A stretch of 64,000 bases of DNA, taken from NCBI RefSeq assembly GCF_003148495.1, contig NZ_QGGH01000001.1, positions 310,986 to 374,985 on the forward strand. Reading direction: 5' to 3'. The position numbers and the translations under genes were made by a program. This document shows, piece after piece, positions 61,132-64,000 of this stretch. Source of the stretch: Mesorhizobium loti (GTDB taxonomy: Bacteria; Pseudomonadota; Alphaproteobacteria; Rhizobiales; Rhizobiaceae). Position 1 is the stretch's first letter. Each line of letters begins with the position of its first letter. The notes beneath the pieces were generated by a model. It ran no database searches. It was not told where the DNA came from and saw nothing but the letters and a program-made list of their open reading frames with translations.

Positions 61132-61863
61132 TCAGGCCGCGCTGGCGATCCTGTGACCTGCGGCCAGATCCGCGTCCACAGCGTCTGCCAGTTGCTTTAG
61201 CGAGGAGAAATGGAAGTCGGGTGTGGTGAGCACCTTGGGTTCCGGTGTGCCGCCAAATCCTGTCTGGCCCTGACGTCGCTCGATCCAGCAGGTCGTGTAG
61301 CCAAGCTCCGTAGCGACGCCGATATCGTGATGCTGACTCTGGGCCACGTGCAGGATTTCCGATTGCTTGTAGCCGGAGGCGGACTGACGGCCCTTGTTGA
61401 AGGCGAAAAACTGTGGATTGGGCTTGGCGCATCCGGCTTCGTCACAGGTGACGCTGTCGTGAAAGGGACTGCCAAGCGTGGCCGAATAGGCCGAAAATGC
61501 CGTGCGATCGGCATTGGTCATTGCCACCAAGCGGAAATTGCGCCGCAACCGCGCCAAAGCCTCGACGGAATCGGAAAAGGCCGGCCACCGCAGGACCGCG
61601 AGCTGGAAGGCTTCCGCCGTTGCCTCCGCTCGGGTGAAGTCCATTTCCGTTGCCAACGACAGATAGACATCTTTCATGGCGAAGGATGAGCGGCCGTAGA
61701 ACTTGTCGCGGCCGCGCTTGTAGGATTCGAAAATCGCATCGTCGGAGGCAGCCTTCGCCTTGTCGCCGCCGAGCGCGCGAACGGCATTGAGCACGCCCGT
61801 TTCGAAGTCGATCAACGTGCCGACGACATCGAAGGTCATGACCTTGAATTCGCTGAGTTTCAT
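61132..61863 (-). CDS. HAD-superfamily hydrolase, haloacid-dehalogenase type II-like
   Basis: 243 residues from the ATG at 61861-61863, with AAAGGAAA nine bases upstream. Motif I is TFDVVGTLIDFE (Asp11 the nucleophile), motif II MTNAD, motif III AKPNPQFF, motif IV in HVAQSQHHDIG. The cap-domain pattern is that of the (S)-2-haloacid dehalogenase-like family, which also contains many phosphatases; no haloacid-specific residue set can be confirmed. Three bases separate its stop and the FAD oxidoreductase start. Confidence 0.85.
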   Translation of the reverse strand: MKLSEFKVMTFDVVGTLIDFETGVLNAVRALGGDKAKAASDDAIFESYKRGRDKFYGRSSFAMKDVYLSLATEMDFTRAEATAEAFQLAVLRWPAFSDSVEALARLRRNFRLVAMTNADRTAFSAYSATLGSPFHDSVTCDEAGCAKPNPQFFAFNKGRQSASGYKQSEILHVAQSQHHDIGVATELGYTTCWIERRQGQTGFGGTPEPKVLTTPDFHFSSLKQLADAVDADLAAGHRIASAA

Positions 61864-61894
61864 TATGCGGTTTCCTTTTGGCAAATCAGGGCGT

Positions 61895-62986
61895 TCAGGG
61901 GGCGTCCGGGACGACGATCGTGTCTTCGGGGTGCAAGGCTACCGTGATCGGTTCGCCGGGTTTCTTGAGGTGCAACCGTCCGGCATGATTGCTGGGAAGC
62001 CTGAGGCTCAGATCTCCGCCGGAAGACAATTTCAGAAACACCCGGATACTCTCGCCCTGATAGAGCGTCTCGGTCACCGTCCCCGAAAGCCTGTTCGACG
62101 CGTGCGGCGCGTTGTCATCGGCGACCACAAGTTTTTCAGAGTGCACCGCGAGAGACAGCGCCTTGCCTTGGGGAACGCTGCGCGATGTGCGCAGAACGGC
62201 ATCGCCGAGCGTTACTGTATCGTTGCCGGCGCGTGTGACGGGCAAAAGAGTTGCCTCCCCGATGAAGCGCGCGACGAAGGAATCGGCGGGATGGTCATGC
62301 AGCTGTTCGGGTGTGTCGATCTGGACGAAGCGGCCCTTGTTCATGATGGCGACGCGATCGCTCATTGTCAGAGCTTCCCGCTGGTCGTGCGTGACATAGA
62401 CGATCGTCGCGCCGAGCTTGCGGTGCAGCCGTTTCAGTTCGATCTGCATGGATTCGCGCAATTGCTTGTCGAGCGCCGACAGCGGTTCGTCCATCAAGAT
62501 CAGCCGCGGCTCGAAGATGATGGCGCGGGCCAGTGCTACACGTTGGCGCTGCCCGCCGGACAGTTCGTGGACGCGCCTGCTCTCGAAGCCGCCCAGTTCG
62601 ACCATATCGAGCGCGCCTTGCAGCTTGTCGGCCCAGTTTGATTTCGGCAGGCGACGTGCGCGCAGCGGAAAGGTGATGTTTTCCCCGACGCTCATATGCG
62701 GGAAAAGAGCATAGTTCTGGAAGACGATGCCAATATCGCGTTTGTGCGGAGGCTCGAATGTAATATCGCGGGTGCCGAGCCAAATTGACCCGGATGTCGG
62801 TTGGACGAAGCCGCCAAGAAGACCCAGAAATGTCGTCTTCCCCGATCCGGACGGACCGAGAATGGAGACGAACTCGCCTGGAGCGACCTCGAGACTGACA
62901 TTGTCCAGTGCGCGAAAATGTCCATAGCTCTTGCTGGCCGCGCGAATGGAGGCACCTACGCGATCCGCTTTCGTTGCATCAATCAT
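61895..62986 (-). CDS. PotA-type ABC importer ATPase
   Basis: 363 residues. The N-terminal ATPase has Walker A GPSGSGKTT (about 45-53), Q-loop FQNYALFPHMSVGENI, signature ELSGGQRQRVALARAI, Walker B LILMDEPLSALD. A C-terminal TOBE domain (about 270-355) is typical of PotA/FbpC/spermidine importers. It is the first gene of the ten-gene operon and lies divergent from the LysR gene; the importer ATPase is separated from its permeases by the HAD, FAD and binding-protein genes, an unusual order. Confidence 0.92.
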   Translation of the reverse strand: MIDATKADRVGASIRAASKSYGHFRALDNVSLEVAPGEFVSILGPSGSGKTTFLGLLGGFVQPTSGSIWLGTRDITFEPPHKRDIGIVFQNYALFPHMSVGENITFPLRARRLPKSNWADKLQGALDMVELGGFESRRVHELSGGQRQRVALARAIIFEPRLILMDEPLSALDKQLRESMQIELKRLHRKLGATIVYVTHDQREALTMSDRVAIMNKGRFVQIDTPEQLHDHPADSFVARFIGEATLLPVTRAGNDTVTLGDAVLRTSRSVPQGKALSLAVHSEKLVVADDNAPHASNRLSGTVTETLYQGESIRVFLKLSSGGDLSLRLPSNHAGRLHLKKPGEPITVALHPEDTIVVPDAP

Positions 62987-63202
62987 ATGATTCCACTACG
63001 AAATTCATCAGCGGCGCTTTGGTGGGGCGCATGCTGCATTCTGTGATGAGTAGAAGTCTGAATATGTATTTCATGCCGGCACCTGCCCCGTGCCGTCTGA
63101 GTGCGCATTCCATTCCCGAAATTTTTCTTGAAGGTCTTGCGCCTTCCATGACAGCCAGGAGACCAAAGAAAGTGTGTCTTCGCAATTGAAAAAAAGTTCG
63201 GG
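62987..63202. other. Divergent promoter region
   Basis: 216 bases between potA-like and LysR genes. It probably holds the promoters of both; the palindrome at 63203-63221 lies at its right end. No other clear element was picked out. Confidence 0.5.
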
Positions 63203-63221
63203 ATGATGTTACATCATGTAA
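63203..63221. promoter_or_regulatory. Overlapping palindromes at the LysR start
   Basis: ATGATGT-T-ACATCAT (63203-63217) and TTACAT-C-ATGTAA (63209-63221) are both perfect and overlap; the second touches the ATG at 63221. This is the position expected for autoregulation of a LysR-type gene, and the sequence contains T-n11-A forms. Confidence 0.45.
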
Positions 63222-64000
63222 TGGAAAAATTGAGACGCTCCTTGCCATCCATGAACGGCCTCTTTACTTTCGAAGCCGCCGCGCGCTGCGGCAATTTTTC
63301 CAGGGCAGCGCAGGAGCTGAACGTGACGCCCGCGGCCGTCAGCCGTATGGTTGCACGGCTGGAAGAGCATCTCGAGACGACGTTGTTTGTGCGTCAACCT
63401 GGCGGAGTCGGCCTGACCGAATCTGGACGGCTGCTGTTTGACGCGATTGCCAGAGGGTTTTCAGTCATCGAAAATGCCTTACGCGAGATCGAGGATCGCC
63501 GCATCGGCATTCAAACGGTGTCGCTGTCGGTTTCGACCGGGTTCACCACCCACTGGATGATGCCGCGCATGGCAGATTTCAAAAAGGAGTTTCCGGCTGT
63601 CGATCTGCGTTTTCAGCTGGTCATGGGCGCGCTCGCGGGGCCGGTGAACGATGTGGATCTCGGAATGCGCTTCGTCGGTGGATCGGACGAGCGACATGAG
63701 GCCGTCTTCATCATGCCGGAAATCCTCATCCCCATCTGTAGCCCCTCCTACAGAGAAAGCCATGGTTCGGAGGCAACCGATGTGAAGCGGATGCCCGACA
63801 CCACGATCAATCTGAGTGACGCGCAGCCGAACTGGTCCAGTTTATTCTCCCCACTGAACGAGGGTGACGCTGTCAATTCGATGATTTTTTCCGACTATGC
63901 CATCGTCGTTCAGGCCGCATTGCTCGGGCAGGGCGTGGCGCTCGGTTGGCTGAACGTCATTGCCCACTGGCTTCGGACGCAGGCTCTGGTGCCGGCGCGC
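63221..64000 (+). CDS. LysR family transcriptional regulator, partial
   Basis: 260 codons from the ATG at 63221 to the window end with no stop. The winged helix-turn-helix is at about residues 10-70 (FTFEAAARCGNFSRAAQEL, NVTPAAVSRMVARLEEHL, LFVRQPGGVGLTESGRLL). The effector-binding domain begins near 95 (IQTVSLSVSTGFTTHWMMP), typical of the GcvA-like subgroup (VDLRFQLVMG). Divergent from the PotABCD/oxidoreductase operon and so its probable regulator. An ATG at 63251 (MNGLFTFEAAARC) is an alternative start, but the first is preferred because the palindromes sit beside it. Confidence 0.9.
   Translation, partial: MEKLRRSLPSMNGLFTFEAAARCGNFSRAAQELNVTPAAVSRMVARLEEHLETTLFVRQPGGVGLTESGRLLFDAIARGFSVIENALREIEDRRIGIQTVSLSVSTGFTTHWMMPRMADFKKEFPAVDLRFQLVMGALAGPVNDVDLGMRFVGGSDERHEAVFIMPEILIPICSPSYRESHGSEATDVKRMPDTTINLSDAQPNWSSLFSPLNEGDAVNSMIFSDYAIVVQAALLGQGVALGWLNVIAHWLRTQALVPAR

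Noticed and set aside
19620-64000. Second copy of the tRNA-Ser 3' end marking an integrated element
   Set aside because: None seen by eye in the window. A search for at least 15 matching bases would be needed, also beyond the right edge.
1-64000. CRISPR array, rRNA operon, phage structural genes, secretion system genes
   Set aside because: No regularly spaced repeats, no rRNA sequence and no family-like frames for these were found on either strand.

Overview
The window looks like the chromosome of a Mesorhizobium-type alphaproteobacterium (Hyphomicrobiales). The evidence is the high GC content, an IalB-like protein, a TIGR02281-type aspartic protease, a DUF1403-ScpB pair, many PotABCD/Liv/Dpp ABC importers, and a dispersed palindrome placed at gene 3' ends. 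This assignment rests on gene content only.

Region by region: (1) 1-19.5 kb is core genome. It holds a NUDIX enzyme, coaBC with an N-terminal ribbon-helix-helix domain, ubiB-ubiE, and a nucleoside-salvage block (add, upp, deoA, purine nucleoside phosphorylase, cdd) next to a BMP-type nucleoside ABC importer. It also holds slyX, msrA and several small membrane proteins. (2) A tRNA-Ser(GGA) at 19.54 kb marks the change to accessory DNA. 19.6-28.6 kb holds lower-GC orphan genes, DUF1403-scpB and the remains of a sarcosine/serine operon (soxA tail, a soxG'-'glyA chimera, intact sdaA). It also holds a broken Tn3-type transposase, a gdh fragment and a complete IS3-family element. (3) 28.6-37.9 kb is a minus-strand operon of a Liv-type importer, two SDRs, a CE4 deacetylase/imidase-like enzyme and an amidase, with a divergent IclR regulator. 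(4) 37.9-41.6 kb is gabTD with a divergent MerR-XRE-cupin regulator. (5) 42.3-51.0 kb is a Dpp-type importer operon with an amidase, an RpiR regulator and a NylB-like serine hydrolase, flanked by two decayed genes. (6) 52.0-63.0 kb is a minus-strand operon: PotABCD-type importer, FAD amine oxidase-like enzyme, HAD hydrolase, GMC oxidoreductase, cupin, tartrate-dehydrogenase-like enzyme and aldehyde dehydrogenase, with a divergent LysR regulator at the right edge.

Regions 3 to 6 read as a catabolic archipelago: four regulated units, three with their own importer, rich in amide-bond hydrolases and amine/aldehyde oxidising enzymes. The most notable proposals are an amide/oligo-amide pathway (amidase plus NylB-like hydrolase, possibly feeding gabTD), an imide/amide pathway (CE4 enzyme plus amidase), a coaBC gene that may regulate itself through its fused RHH domain, and a palindrome family with compensatory arm changes. 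Coordinates and motifs were read by eye. No database search was run.
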